NCBI GenBank assembly: GCA_016212735.1
Contig: JACRDZ010000243.1
Span: 1-18,635 of the forward strand
Length of the DNA stretch: 18,635 bases
Direction of reading: 5' to 3'
DNA from: Candidatus Firestoneibacteriota bacterium
Lineage (GTDB): Bacteria; JACRDZ01
In this document: positions 6,739-14,091 of the stretch, piece after piece
Numbering within the stretch: the stretch's first letter is position 1
How the letters are laid out: each line of letters opens with the position of its first letter
Translations under genes and position numbers: made by a program
The notes under the pieces: generated by a model
What the model saw: only the letters and a program-made list of their open reading frames with translations
Told to the model about the DNA's origin: nothing
The model's database searches: none

Positions 6739-7791
6739 ATGTATTATTTGAAGATTATATTTTTTAATTTTATTTTTCAAAGAATTTAACGATATCCCCA
6801 ATATTCTAGATGAACTTGTTTTATTCCAGCGAGTCTTAAGAAGAACTTCTTTTATAACTTCTTTCTCAATTTCTTCCATAAGACCGTATGTATGTTTGGT
6901 TATATTTTTCATTTTATCATCAATAATCTGACTAAAAGTACTTAAATTTGATGACTCCAAATTAGAAACTTTACTAACTTCTTCTTTTTGATGAGGACTA
7001 TTATCATGTTTAGTAAGATAAAGAAGATGCTCTGGGAGTATTATATTTGAAGTAGTAGTTGAGATTACAACTTCAATAAAATTTTTCAATTCTCTTATGT
7101 TTCCATCCCAGTGCAGTCCTTTTAACATGCTTAAAGCTTCAGGAGATATTCCTTTAATATTTTTATTACATTTTTTATTATAATATTTAATAAACATCTT
7201 AATTAAAAATGGAATATCTTCCGGTCTTTCTCGAAGCGCAGGGAGATGTACACGGGCAACATTAAGACGGTAGTAAAGATCTTTTCTGAATCTCTCATCC
7301 AGAATTTCTTTTACCAGATCCTTATTTGTTGAAGAAATTATTCTTACATCAACTTTAATCTCTTTCTCTCCTCCAACTCTTCGGAAGACTCCGCTTTCTA
7401 TAGTTCTCAAGATTTTAGACTGTAATGAAACAGGCATATCTCCAACTTCATCCAGAAGTAACGACCCGCCATTAGCAAGCTCAAAAGCACCTTTTCTCTG
7501 ATATGAAGCATCAGTAAAAGAACCTTTTTCATGTCCAAAAAATTCGCTTTCCAATAATCCAGCAGGAATACTGGAGCAATTCACAGTGATAAAAGGACTT
7601 TTTCCTCTGTGACTGTTATGGTGTATTGCTTGAGCTACCAGTTCTTTCCCTGTGCCAGTTTCTCCAGTAATAAGAACATTTATTTTTTTTCTTGAAAGAG
7701 CTTTTATCAGGGAATGAACTTCTTTTATCCTTGCACTGACACCAATTAAATCACCTAATTCAAAATCAAAATCATCAATATGAATATCCAT
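6730..7791 (-). CDS. Sigma-54-dependent transcriptional activator, no receiver domain
   Basis: 353 residues. After a short acidic N-terminus (1-14) comes the AAA+ sigma-54 interaction domain: Walker A GETGTGKE (43-50), the sigma-54 contact loop as GSFTDA (90-95) where GAFTGA is usual, Walker B LLLDE (111-115), and the arginine-finger/sensor region RKDLYYRLNVARVHLPALRERPEDI. A Fis-type helix-turn-helix (about 310-350) ends the protein. There is no receiver, GAF or PAS domain, as in PspF, so control must come from a partner protein or from expression level. The start is set by a perfect promoter 7 bp upstream that leaves no leader and no Shine-Dalgarno. The gene converges on the Wza-like gene. 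I found no convincing -24/-12 promoter (TGGCAC-N5-TTGC) here, so its targets are unknown. Confidence 0.92.
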   Translation of the reverse strand: MDIHIDDFDFELGDLIGVSARIKEVHSLIKALSRKKINVLITGETGTGKELVAQAIHHNSHRGKSPFITVNCSSIPAGLLESEFFGHEKGSFTDASYQRKGAFELANGGSLLLDEVGDMPVSLQSKILRTIESGVFRRVGGEKEIKVDVRIISSTNKDLVKEILDERFRKDLYYRLNVARVHLPALRERPEDIPFLIKMFIKYYNKKCNKNIKGISPEALSMLKGLHWDGNIRELKNFIEVVISTTTSNIILPEHLLYLTKHDNSPHQKEEVSKVSNLESSNLSTFSQIIDDKMKNITKHTYGLMEEIEKEVIKEVLLKTRWNKTSSSRILGISLNSLKNKIKKYNLQIIHNK

Positions 7792-7798
7792 AATGTCA

Positions 7799-7826
7799 AT
7801 TATATTTATAATTTTTCATATGTCAA
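7799..7826 (-). promoter_or_regulatory. Consensus promoter giving a leaderless activator mRNA
   Basis: Read on the minus strand, -35 TTGACA (7826-7821), a 16-bp spacer and -10 TATAAT (7804-7799) match the consensus at all 12 positions. The ATG of the activator gene begins 7 nt after the -10 box, so transcription should start at or next to the A of ATG. The promoter fills the 42-bp gap between the two minus-strand genes. Confidence 0.8.
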
Positions 7827-7833
7827 CACAAAA

Positions 7834-10635
7834 TCAGTAATTTCCCAAAACATCTATATAATAATGAATCTTTTTTGAATCAGGATTATATTCAAGGGCT
7901 TTCTTATAATATTTTCTTGCATGTTCATACTTCCCTGATTTATATGATTGCCATCCTGCCTGAGTATAATAATTTTCAAGAAATAATTTTGCATCATTAT
8001 TTTCTGGATTCAGATTATAAAGTTTTATATATTCGTCCAGAACTTTTTCTTCTTTTCCACTCGCATTGAAGACCTGTGCTTTTAAAAGATATTTTTTTGT
8101 TTTAATTTCTATTTCCAGTTTTTTAAGCACTTCTTCTTTTTCTTCAGGCAGAACGTTTACAAGTCTGGAAAAAATATCCTCCTCTACAGGAAGTATTTTA
8201 TTCATATTTTCAATAAAATATTGAGGAGTAAGATATGCATAAAAATATTTTGGAGAATTAAATTCAATATATGGATAATTATCCATATTTATTTTTTTGG
8301 TATTAATAAAATTTTTTAATAATCTTTCGTCCCATTGAAAAAGAGACAAAAATTTATATGGTGTATCCAGTCCAATTTTTTTTAAATCTTTATTTATTAA
8401 AGGAGAATTAATAAATGATTTCATTCTACTAAAATCAATTATTAAAGGGGTGAGAGTCCCTGCTAAAGCAATAGATTGAGGAGTAAGCCATAATGTAGTA
8501 TTAGGAAAAACACTATGAAACGTATTAATCACTACTTCCAAATCCTCCATAGAAATCTGCCCAATTGGGATCCATTGCCACATCAATCCGCCTGTATGTA
8601 ATTTGTTCTTGCACTCTTTGAAATGTTCGTAAGAATAAAGATTTCCAACTCCTGCCTGATATGGGACAAAAAGATCAGACATAATTATGTCATATTTATC
8701 TTTATTAAGTAAAATAAAATTTCTAGCGTCTGCTTTATGAATTGTTATCTTTTTACTATTTTTTATATATCTATTTTCCGGCTCGAAATATTCTAATGCT
8801 TTTATAACTCCATTTGATATTTCAGCCACATCTGCTTTTTCAACATCAAAATTTTCTACAACTGAAAAACTTATTCCTGTTCCCAGCCCTAATCCCAGAA
8901 TTTTTTTAGGTGATGGATGTAATAATAGAGGCAGATAACCCTGCTGTCTCTGATTAAAAACATATACAGGATTTGTCCCACCTTCTCTCTGATGACGATC
9001 AGTAACAAGAATGCGATCTCCGCTTTGCGGATATTTATAAACTTCAATTATTGATCCTGCATCTTCATGATGAAATATAATATTAACATTTCCACGAGTA
9101 ATTAGTTCACGAAAAGTAATATCTTCTGAATATACTGGAACTAAAAACACAATGAATATTAAAACAATTGAACCTATTGATTTATATGATACAGGTTTAT
9201 ATCGAAATAAAGCTATTATTCCAATAATAATATTTACTATTACAAGACATAGAATTGTATACTTTATCCCGATAATTTGTATTAGAAAAAGTCCTGTAAT
9301 AAGTGCCCCAAGAACTCCCCCAAATGTATTTAGTCCATATATTTTACCTATATTTAAACTGTCTTTCTGAGTAAGCAAAGAAACAACTGCCGGGAATGTT
9401 ATCCCTAAAGCAAAAGTTATTGGAAATAATATAATAAAAAGAAGAACAAATTGTGCAAGAATAAATAATATCCAGGAATTACCAAACAGGTTATATACAT
9501 TGTTTAAGAAAAAAAACCAATCTGCAAACTTGCCAATAATACAAATTAATGCAAGAGTATATAAACCAATAAATATTTCACTAAAACCTAATAAAATTTC
9601 TCCTTTTTTGAAACGAGATATAAATGCAGCGCCAGATGCACTGCCTACTGCAATACCCAGCAAGAACACAATTAAAATTAATGAAAAAGAATATGTTGTA
9701 CTGTTTATTATAAGAACCAAAATACGTGTCCATACAACTTCATACCCAATACCGCATAAACCGGAAATAGCAAAAATTATAAACCACAAACCTGGATTTT
9801 TTTCTTTTGCAGAAACTGTATTATCAATTTCATCATTGCTCTTTTTACTGATTGTTTTCACTCTATGTGATATAAGGGCTTGCGAAGAAATACCTTGAAC
9901 ATTCTCGCTTGTCTTTTTGCCGGATTTCTGCGTTGCATCCTTGCTGAATAGCTTAATTCTGCTATGCACCTGCGGATGCGCCTTGAACTCCGCCAAAAAT
10001 CCTGCGCGATAATTTGTCCAATTTATTTCTTCGCAAGCCCTAAATAAAGCTATTAATGCAACAAAAATATTTATAGCGCCGGCTAAATTATTTGTATTAT
10101 TAACACCTATTTTTTCTATCAGAAAAAAACCGGCTAAAATACTCCCTATAACTGCGCCAATAGTATTATAAGCATAAAGAAATCCTGCTTCATTACCCGG
10201 ATTTTCCATTGACAGTTCAAAGTATCTGTATATTACAGGTAAGGTTCCTCCCATTAGAAATGTGGGAATTATAAGAATTGAAAAACAGATAAACATTTGC
10301 AAAAACATGAAGTTATCAAAATTCATATTTAAGCTTTTGAAGAGATAAACGTAAAAATTCTTTATCCAGTTTATTAAAAATGGAAAAGTTAATCCAAAAA
10401 ATCCGATTCCAAATTCTAATCCTGAATATATTCTTAATGGATTTAAATTTTTTTTGCTAATTCTGCCCCAGACAATACTCCCAAAAGCCAATCCGCACAT
10501 GAAAGACCCGAGTACGATTGTAACAGCATATGTAGTAACTCCAAAAATTAACGAAAAAAACCGCATCCATATAATTTCGAAGATAAGAGCAGAAATACCT
10601 GAAAATAAATAAAGCGCGTATATAATTTTTTTCAT
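7834..10635 (-). CDS. Polytopic membrane protein with spermidine-synthase-like domain and TPR tail
   Basis: A 933-residue fusion. Membrane block 1 (about residues 1-196) and block 2 (about 285-495) each carry several hydrophobic helices and share the SGIxALIxEIIWxR / SGLCGIGYEVVWTR opening, implying an internal duplication. A class I methyltransferase-like fold of the spermidine synthase family follows (about 500-730), with LGLGTGISFSV as the nucleotide-binding loop, then DARNFIL and DIIMSDLF. A C-terminal TPR-like segment (about 860-930) ends it. The true aminopropyl acceptor is unknown; such membrane SpeE-like proteins are common in uncultured bacteria and lack a demonstrated activity. The start ATG overlaps the pyrE stop (ATGA) with no Shine-Dalgarno of its own, so translation is probably coupled. 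Residues about 199-254, between the membrane blocks, come from an inserted palindromic element. Confidence 0.85.
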   Translation of the reverse strand: MKKIIYALYLFSGISALIFEIIWMRFFSLIFGVTTYAVTIVLGSFMCGLAFGSIVWGRISKKNLNPLRIYSGLEFGIGFFGLTFPFLINWIKNFYVYLFKSLNMNFDNFMFLQMFICFSILIIPTFLMGGTLPVIYRYFELSMENPGNEAGFLYAYNTIGAVIGSILAGFFLIEKIGVNNTNNLAGAINIFVALIALFRACEEINWTNYRAGFLAEFKAHPQVHSRIKLFSKDATQKSGKKTSENVQGISSQALISHRVKTISKKSNDEIDNTVSAKEKNPGLWFIIFAISGLCGIGYEVVWTRILVLIINSTTYSFSLILIVFLLGIAVGSASGAAFISRFKKGEILLGFSEIFIGLYTLALICIIGKFADWFFFLNNVYNLFGNSWILFILAQFVLLFIILFPITFALGITFPAVVSLLTQKDSLNIGKIYGLNTFGGVLGALITGLFLIQIIGIKYTILCLVIVNIIIGIIALFRYKPVSYKSIGSIVLIFIVFLVPVYSEDITFRELITRGNVNIIFHHEDAGSIIEVYKYPQSGDRILVTDRHQREGGTNPVYVFNQRQQGYLPLLLHPSPKKILGLGLGTGISFSVVENFDVEKADVAEISNGVIKALEYFEPENRYIKNSKKITIHKADARNFILLNKDKYDIIMSDLFVPYQAGVGNLYSYEHFKECKNKLHTGGLMWQWIPIGQISMEDLEVVINTFHSVFPNTTLWLTPQSIALAGTLTPLIIDFSRMKSFINSPLINKDLKKIGLDTPYKFLSLFQWDERLLKNFINTKKINMDNYPYIEFNSPKYFYAYLTPQYFIENMNKILPVEEDIFSRLVNVLPEEKEEVLKKLEIEIKTKKYLLKAQVFNASGKEEKVLDEYIKLYNLNPENNDAKLFLENYYTQAGWQSYKSGKYEHARKYYKKALEYNPDSKKIHYYIDVLGNY
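9875..10041. mobile_element. 167-bp palindromic element inserted in frame (MITE-like)
   Basis: Perfect 18-bp terminal inverted repeats, AGGGCTTGCGAAGAAATA at 9875-9892 and its complement at 10024-10041, bound a segment of about 46% GC by hand count inside a visibly AT-richer gene. Inner complementary words nest between them: GGATTT (9912-9917) with AAATCC, GCATCC (9935-9940) with GGATGC (9974-9979), and ATAGC with GCTAT, so the whole element can fold as a long imperfect hairpin. No target-site duplication is clear. On the minus strand it is open in the host frame and encodes a charged segment (EFKAHPQVHSRIKLFSKD) in the linker between two membrane blocks, where an insertion is tolerable. It resembles in principle the Rickettsia palindromic elements found inside genes. 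Confidence 0.85.
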
Positions 10636-11207
10636 AATATTATTTTATATGCTTCAAATACTTCATCTTTTGTAAAAATAGACTCAACTTTTACATCTAA
10701 TTTCTCTATATTATCTTTCCCGCCTTCCTGCCTGTCTATTAATACAACAGCTTTTACAACATTTAATCCTGCGTTTCTTGCTTCATTTATAGCTTTAATA
10801 GTTGATCCCCCAGTTGTAATAACATCATCAACAATTACAACTTTTTCTCCTTTTGTTACTTCACCTTCAATCAATTTTTTTAATCCATGTTTTTTAGGTT
10901 CTTTTCTTATAACAAAAGCTTTTATAGGTTTATTTTTAAAATAACTTGTATGACATACTGCATATGCAATTGGATCTGCTCCCATTGTAAGCCCCCCAAT
11001 CGCAGAAATATCAAAATCTGAAACTTTTTCAAAAAATATCTCTCCCAGTAGATATTGCCCAAGCGGATCAGTTGTTGTTGGTCTGCAGTCAAAATAATAT
11101 TGACTTTGTTTCCCTGATGCTAAAGTAAAAATTGAACTAGAAGAATAATTAAATGATTTTTTTATAATCAATTCTAATAAACTTTCTTTTAAATTATTTT
11201 TCAACAT
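10632..11207 (-). CDS. pyrE: Orotate phosphoribosyltransferase
   Basis: Transfers phosphoribosyl from PRPP to orotate, giving OMP in cytoplasmic pyrimidine synthesis. The PRPP-binding motif VVIVDDVITTGGS is at about residues 122-134 (Asp127-Asp128). Upstream are the family motifs FDCRPTTTDPLG and GGLTMGADPIAYAV, and the VIRKEPKKHG loop that covers the active site. I place the start at 11207, giving 191 residues, because AAGGAG (11219-11214) lies six bases ahead. An in-frame ATG at 11270 would add 21 unlikely residues (NIYCIIILYIKDYKE) and would overlap the -35 box. The gene ends TGA within ATGA, overlapping the next gene, which shows TGA is a normal stop here. It is divergent from purH, so pyrimidine and purine genes share an intergenic region. 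Confidence 0.95.
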   Translation of the reverse strand: MLKNNLKESLLELIIKKSFNYSSSSIFTLASGKQSQYYFDCRPTTTDPLGQYLLGEIFFEKVSDFDISAIGGLTMGADPIAYAVCHTSYFKNKPIKAFVIRKEPKKHGLKKLIEGEVTKGEKVVIVDDVITTGGSTIKAINEARNAGLNVVKAVVLIDRQEGGKDNIEKLDVKVESIFTKDEVFEAYKIIL

Positions 11208-11241
11208 ATAAATCTCCTTATAATCTTTTATGTACAAAATT

Positions 11242-11270
11242 ATGATACAATAAATATTATTATCATTCAA
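11242..11270 (-). promoter_or_regulatory. pyrE promoter
   Basis: On the minus strand TTGAAT (11270-11265) and TATCAT (11247-11242) are spaced 17 bp apart. Transcription would start near 11235, leaving a leader of about 28 nt that carries the AAGGAG ribosome site. There is no room for an attenuator or riboswitch. The match is reasonable (4 of 6 and 5 of 6). Confidence 0.5.
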
Positions 11271-11287
11271 CTTAAAAAATTTTTCCC

Positions 11288-11316
11288 TTGACTATAAATG
11301 TATTTTATGACAAAAT
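11288..11316 (+). promoter_or_regulatory. Candidate purH promoter
   Basis: TTGACT (11288-11293) is followed after 17 bp by CAAAAT (11311-11316), a weak -10 (4 of 6). An AAAGGAG ribosome site lies at 11331-11337, 12 bases before the purH ATG. This is the only candidate seen between the divergent starts. No purine riboswitch-like structure is visible in the short leader. Confidence 0.35.
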
Positions 11317-11349
11317 CATCTGTCAACAACAAAGGAGTTAAATTTATTT

Positions 11350-12921
11350 ATGGCTAAAAAAATAGCCTTAATTAGTGTATCTGATAAAACTGGTATAGAA
11401 AATTTTGCCCGTGGATTAATAGGTTTGAATTTTCAAATAATTTCTACAGGCGGGACAGCTAAATTATTTAGAAATATAGGGATTCCTGTAACAGATGTAT
11501 CTGAGTATACAGGTTTTCCAGAAATGCTGGATGGACGGGTAAAAACACTTCATCCTAAAGTTCACGCAGCTCTGTTGGCAAAACGTAATGTTCCAGAACA
11601 TATGAAACAGATTGAAAAATATTCTATTAGTCTTATTGATCTTGTTGTTGTTAATTTATATCCTTTTAAAAAGACAATTGAAAAAGAGGGAGTAACTCTT
11701 GAAGAGGCTATTGAAAACATTGATATAGGCGGGCCTACAATGCTCAGGTCTGCATCAAAAAATTACGAAAGTGTTGGAGTTGTTGTAAAACCAGAATATT
11801 ATCCTGTAATATTGGAAGAATTAAAGACTAATAATGGCGAGTTAACTCTTGAAACTAAATTCAAACTTGCATGTGAAGTATTTCGTCATACTTTTGAATA
11901 TGATCATATGATTTTTCATTATCTGGCAGATAAAATTGGAGTATCTCATCATGAATTATTTCCTGATGAAATGCGACCTGGTTATAAACTTATACAGAAA
12001 CTTCGTTATGGTGAGAATCCTCATCAGAAAGCGGCTTTTTATAAAGGGAAGAGAGAAATTAAAGAACCAAATATAACAGATGCTCGTGTTATACAGGGGA
12101 AAGAACTTTCATTTAATAATATTCTGGACTTAAATTCCAGTATTGAAATAATAAAAGAATTTAAAGACCCGGCAAGTATTATCATTAAACATAATAATCC
12201 CTGCGGAGCAGCACTGGGAACAACTATTAGAGAGGCTTATAAACGTGCTCTTGAAACTGATCCTGTTTCAGCATTCGGTTCAGTTGTATCTTTTAACCGT
12301 ATTGTTGATAAAGATACTGCAAATGAAATGATTGGGAATTTTGTTGAGGCAATAGTTGCTCCATCATTTACCAGAGACGCTCTGGAGATTTTTAAAACAA
12401 AACCTAACATACGTATATTGGAACTGGGTGAAAAAGCTTTTGAAAATATTATATTTGATCCACTGGAAGTCGATATTAAAAAAGTAACAGGAGGTATATT
12501 AATTCAGGAAAGAGATATTCTTCATCTTAATCAGAATGATCTTAAAGTTGTCACAAAACGTCATCCGACTGAAAAAGAGATGAAGGCAATGCTTTTTGCA
12601 TGGAAAGTATGCAAACATGTAAAATCCAATGCTATAGTATATGCAAATGAATATCAAACGGTAGGAATAGGTGCAGGACAGATGTCCAGAGTAGATTCGT
12701 CCAGGATTGCTGTTATGAAAGCCAGATTGGAAATAAAAGGAACAGTTTTAGCATCTGACGCTTTTTTCCCGTTTAGAGACGGAATAGATGAAGCTCATAA
12801 AGCAGGCGCAGCTGCTGTTATACAACCAGGGGGATCTCTAAAAGATAAAGAAGTTATTGATGCCTGCAACGAATATAATATGGCTATGGTTTTCACAGGT
12901 ATCAGACATTTTAAACATTAA
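11350..12921 (+). CDS. purH: Bifunctional AICAR formyltransferase / IMP cyclohydrolase
   Basis: 523 residues, the normal length. It carries out the last two steps of IMP synthesis in the cytoplasm. The N-terminal MGS-like IMP cyclohydrolase domain (about 1-195) shows ISVSDKTGIENFA, STGGTAKLF and FPEMLDGRVKTLHPKVHAALL. The C-terminal AICAR transformylase domain begins near KLRYGENPHQKAAFY and carries the catalytic Lys280-His281 pair in IIKHNNPCGAA; the end VFTGIRHFKH is typical. All key motifs are intact. An AAAGGAG site precedes the start. It is followed after only 19 bp by the exbB-like gene with no promoter between, so the membrane motor genes appear to be co-transcribed with a nucleotide biosynthesis gene, an unusual pairing. 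Confidence 0.97.
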   Translation: MAKKIALISVSDKTGIENFARGLIGLNFQIISTGGTAKLFRNIGIPVTDVSEYTGFPEMLDGRVKTLHPKVHAALLAKRNVPEHMKQIEKYSISLIDLVVVNLYPFKKTIEKEGVTLEEAIENIDIGGPTMLRSASKNYESVGVVVKPEYYPVILEELKTNNGELTLETKFKLACEVFRHTFEYDHMIFHYLADKIGVSHHELFPDEMRPGYKLIQKLRYGENPHQKAAFYKGKREIKEPNITDARVIQGKELSFNNILDLNSSIEIIKEFKDPASIIIKHNNPCGAALGTTIREAYKRALETDPVSAFGSVVSFNRIVDKDTANEMIGNFVEAIVAPSFTRDALEIFKTKPNIRILELGEKAFENIIFDPLEVDIKKVTGGILIQERDILHLNQNDLKVVTKRHPTEKEMKAMLFAWKVCKHVKSNAIVYANEYQTVGIGAGQMSRVDSSRIAVMKARLEIKGTVLASDAFFPFRDGIDEAHKAGAAAVIQPGGSLKDKEVIDACNEYNMAMVFTGIRHFKH

Positions 12922-12940
12922 AGGGAGGTTTTTTTAAATC

Positions 12941-13693
12941 ATGGAAAACAGAAAAAAAGTTGTATTAAAACAAACACTCATTTTATTAAGTTTATTTATT
13001 TTGATAATATTTGCAGCAGGAGTATTTGGTGTAGAAGAGATGGACTATGGCGGACAAAAAAACAGAGCATGGGTAATAGATATGTTTGTGCGTGGTGGTT
13101 TTACTATGTATTTTATTCTTATTTGTTCAATTGTTGGAGTATATATTGTAATTGAAAAAGCTGTAAAAATCAGAAAAAATATACTTATGCCTACAGCTTT
13201 TGTTGCACAATTAAGAAATACTGTTAAATCAAACGATATTACTCAGGTAATGGAATTATGCAAAGATAAAGATATTTGCATTGCAAAAGTTTTAAGTGCC
13301 GGTCTTATGGAATACAGAGAAGGGATTTCAGCTGTACGTGAAGCAATAGATAGCAAGGGCAGCCTGGAATCAGGATATATGTCTAAACATATGCAGCTTT
13401 TAGGTGTTATGGCAAATATGTCGCCTCTTTTAGGATTTGTAGGAACTGTTACAGGAATGATCAGCGCATTTGGAGTTGTTGCCGGATATGGTTCCAGTCG
13501 TCCTGATCTTCTGGCGGCAGGTGTTGCAGAAGCTTTGATTACTACAGCATATGGATTATTTGTTGGAATTCCACTCTTGGTTTTTTACTATTATTTTGAT
13601 GGAAAAATCAGTCAGTTATCATTAGAACTGCAGGAAGCAACATATGGTCTTATTAGCGAATTAATGCATGGAGGAGATTTAGGTGGCATTTAA
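12941..13693 (+). CDS. MotA/TolQ/ExbB-family proton channel protein
   Basis: 250 residues. An extra N-terminal hydrophobic stretch (about 11-29, possibly a signal or added helix) precedes three membrane helices: about 47-72, then a pair at about 150-175 and 190-215. The signature MSPLLGFVGTVTGMISAF and then VAEALITTAYGLFVGIPLLVFYYYF mark the ExbB/TolQ channel. This protein forms the pentameric stator that, with an ExbD/TolR dimer, converts the inner-membrane proton gradient into force on a TonB or TolA-like protein. GGGAGG lies 12 bases ahead of the start. It overlaps the next gene by 11 bp, and the third gene is a TonB-like giant, so the three form a complete energising module. ExbB and TolQ cannot be told apart reliably by sequence alone. 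Confidence 0.92.
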   Translation: MENRKKVVLKQTLILLSLFILIIFAAGVFGVEEMDYGGQKNRAWVIDMFVRGGFTMYFILICSIVGVYIVIEKAVKIRKNILMPTAFVAQLRNTVKSNDITQVMELCKDKDICIAKVLSAGLMEYREGISAVREAIDSKGSLESGYMSKHMQLLGVMANMSPLLGFVGTVTGMISAFGVVAGYGSSRPDLLAAGVAEALITTAYGLFVGIPLLVFYYYFDGKISQLSLELQEATYGLISELMHGGDLGGI

Positions 13694-14084
13694 TCGTAAA
13701 GCAAAATCAGTTGAATTATCTTTACCATCTTTAAGTGATATTATTTTTCTATTGCTTACTTTCTTTCTATTGACCAGTAATTATGTTGAGCTTGATGAAA
13801 TTCTTGACATTAAACTTCCCAGCGCCAAAGGAACAGAAAGCCAGGAAAGGCAGAATAATCTTATAGAAATCAGTCTGGACGGCAGAATAAATTTTAATGG
13901 AACCAGAGTAACAAAGGAAGTATTACAGTTCAAGCTTAATAAATTAATTAATGATTTTCCAGATGAAGTAGTTGTTGTAAGAGCAGATAAAAGAGCCTCA
14001 TATTCCGATGTGGTATCTGTAATGGGGATATGTAAATCAGCTAATGTAAAAAGATTAGGGTTAGCAGCTTTAATGGAAGAGTAG
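13683..14084 (+). CDS. ExbD/TolR-family protein
   Basis: 133 residues, typical of ExbD/TolR. A short cytoplasmic N-terminus leads into one membrane helix (about 19-37) whose first residue, Asp19 in LPSLSDIIFLLLTFFLLTS, aligns with the proton-carrying Asp of ExbD (Asp25) and TolR (Asp23). The periplasmic part (about 45-133) has the family pattern, with LIEISLDGRINFNG and then VVVRADKRASYSDVVSVMGICKSANVKRLGLA. The start is GTG at 13683, chosen because GGAGGAG ends six bases before it; it overlaps the end of the ExbB-like gene by 11 bp, suggesting coupled translation and fixed stoichiometry. It is followed 7 bp later by the TonB-like gene. Confidence 0.93.
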   Translation: MAFNRKAKSVELSLPSLSDIIFLLLTFFLLTSNYVELDEILDIKLPSAKGTESQERQNNLIEISLDGRINFNGTRVTKEVLQFKLNKLINDFPDEVVVVRADKRASYSDVVSVMGICKSANVKRLGLAALMEE

Positions 14085-14091
14085 TAAGTGT

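Noticed and set aside
9500..9898. Plus-strand 132-residue frame inside the spermidine-synthase-like gene
   Set aside because: It is a shadow of hydrophobic coding sequence on the minus strand, with no domain and no ribosome site.
10632..11270. Longer pyrE starting at 11270
   Set aside because: The extra 21 residues do not resemble PyrE N-termini, the region overlaps the likely promoter, and AAGGAG is placed correctly only for the start at 11207.
11208..11349. Purine riboswitch or pyrimidine attenuator between pyrE and purH
   Set aside because: The divergent leaders are too short (about 30 nt each) and show no fitting stem-loops.
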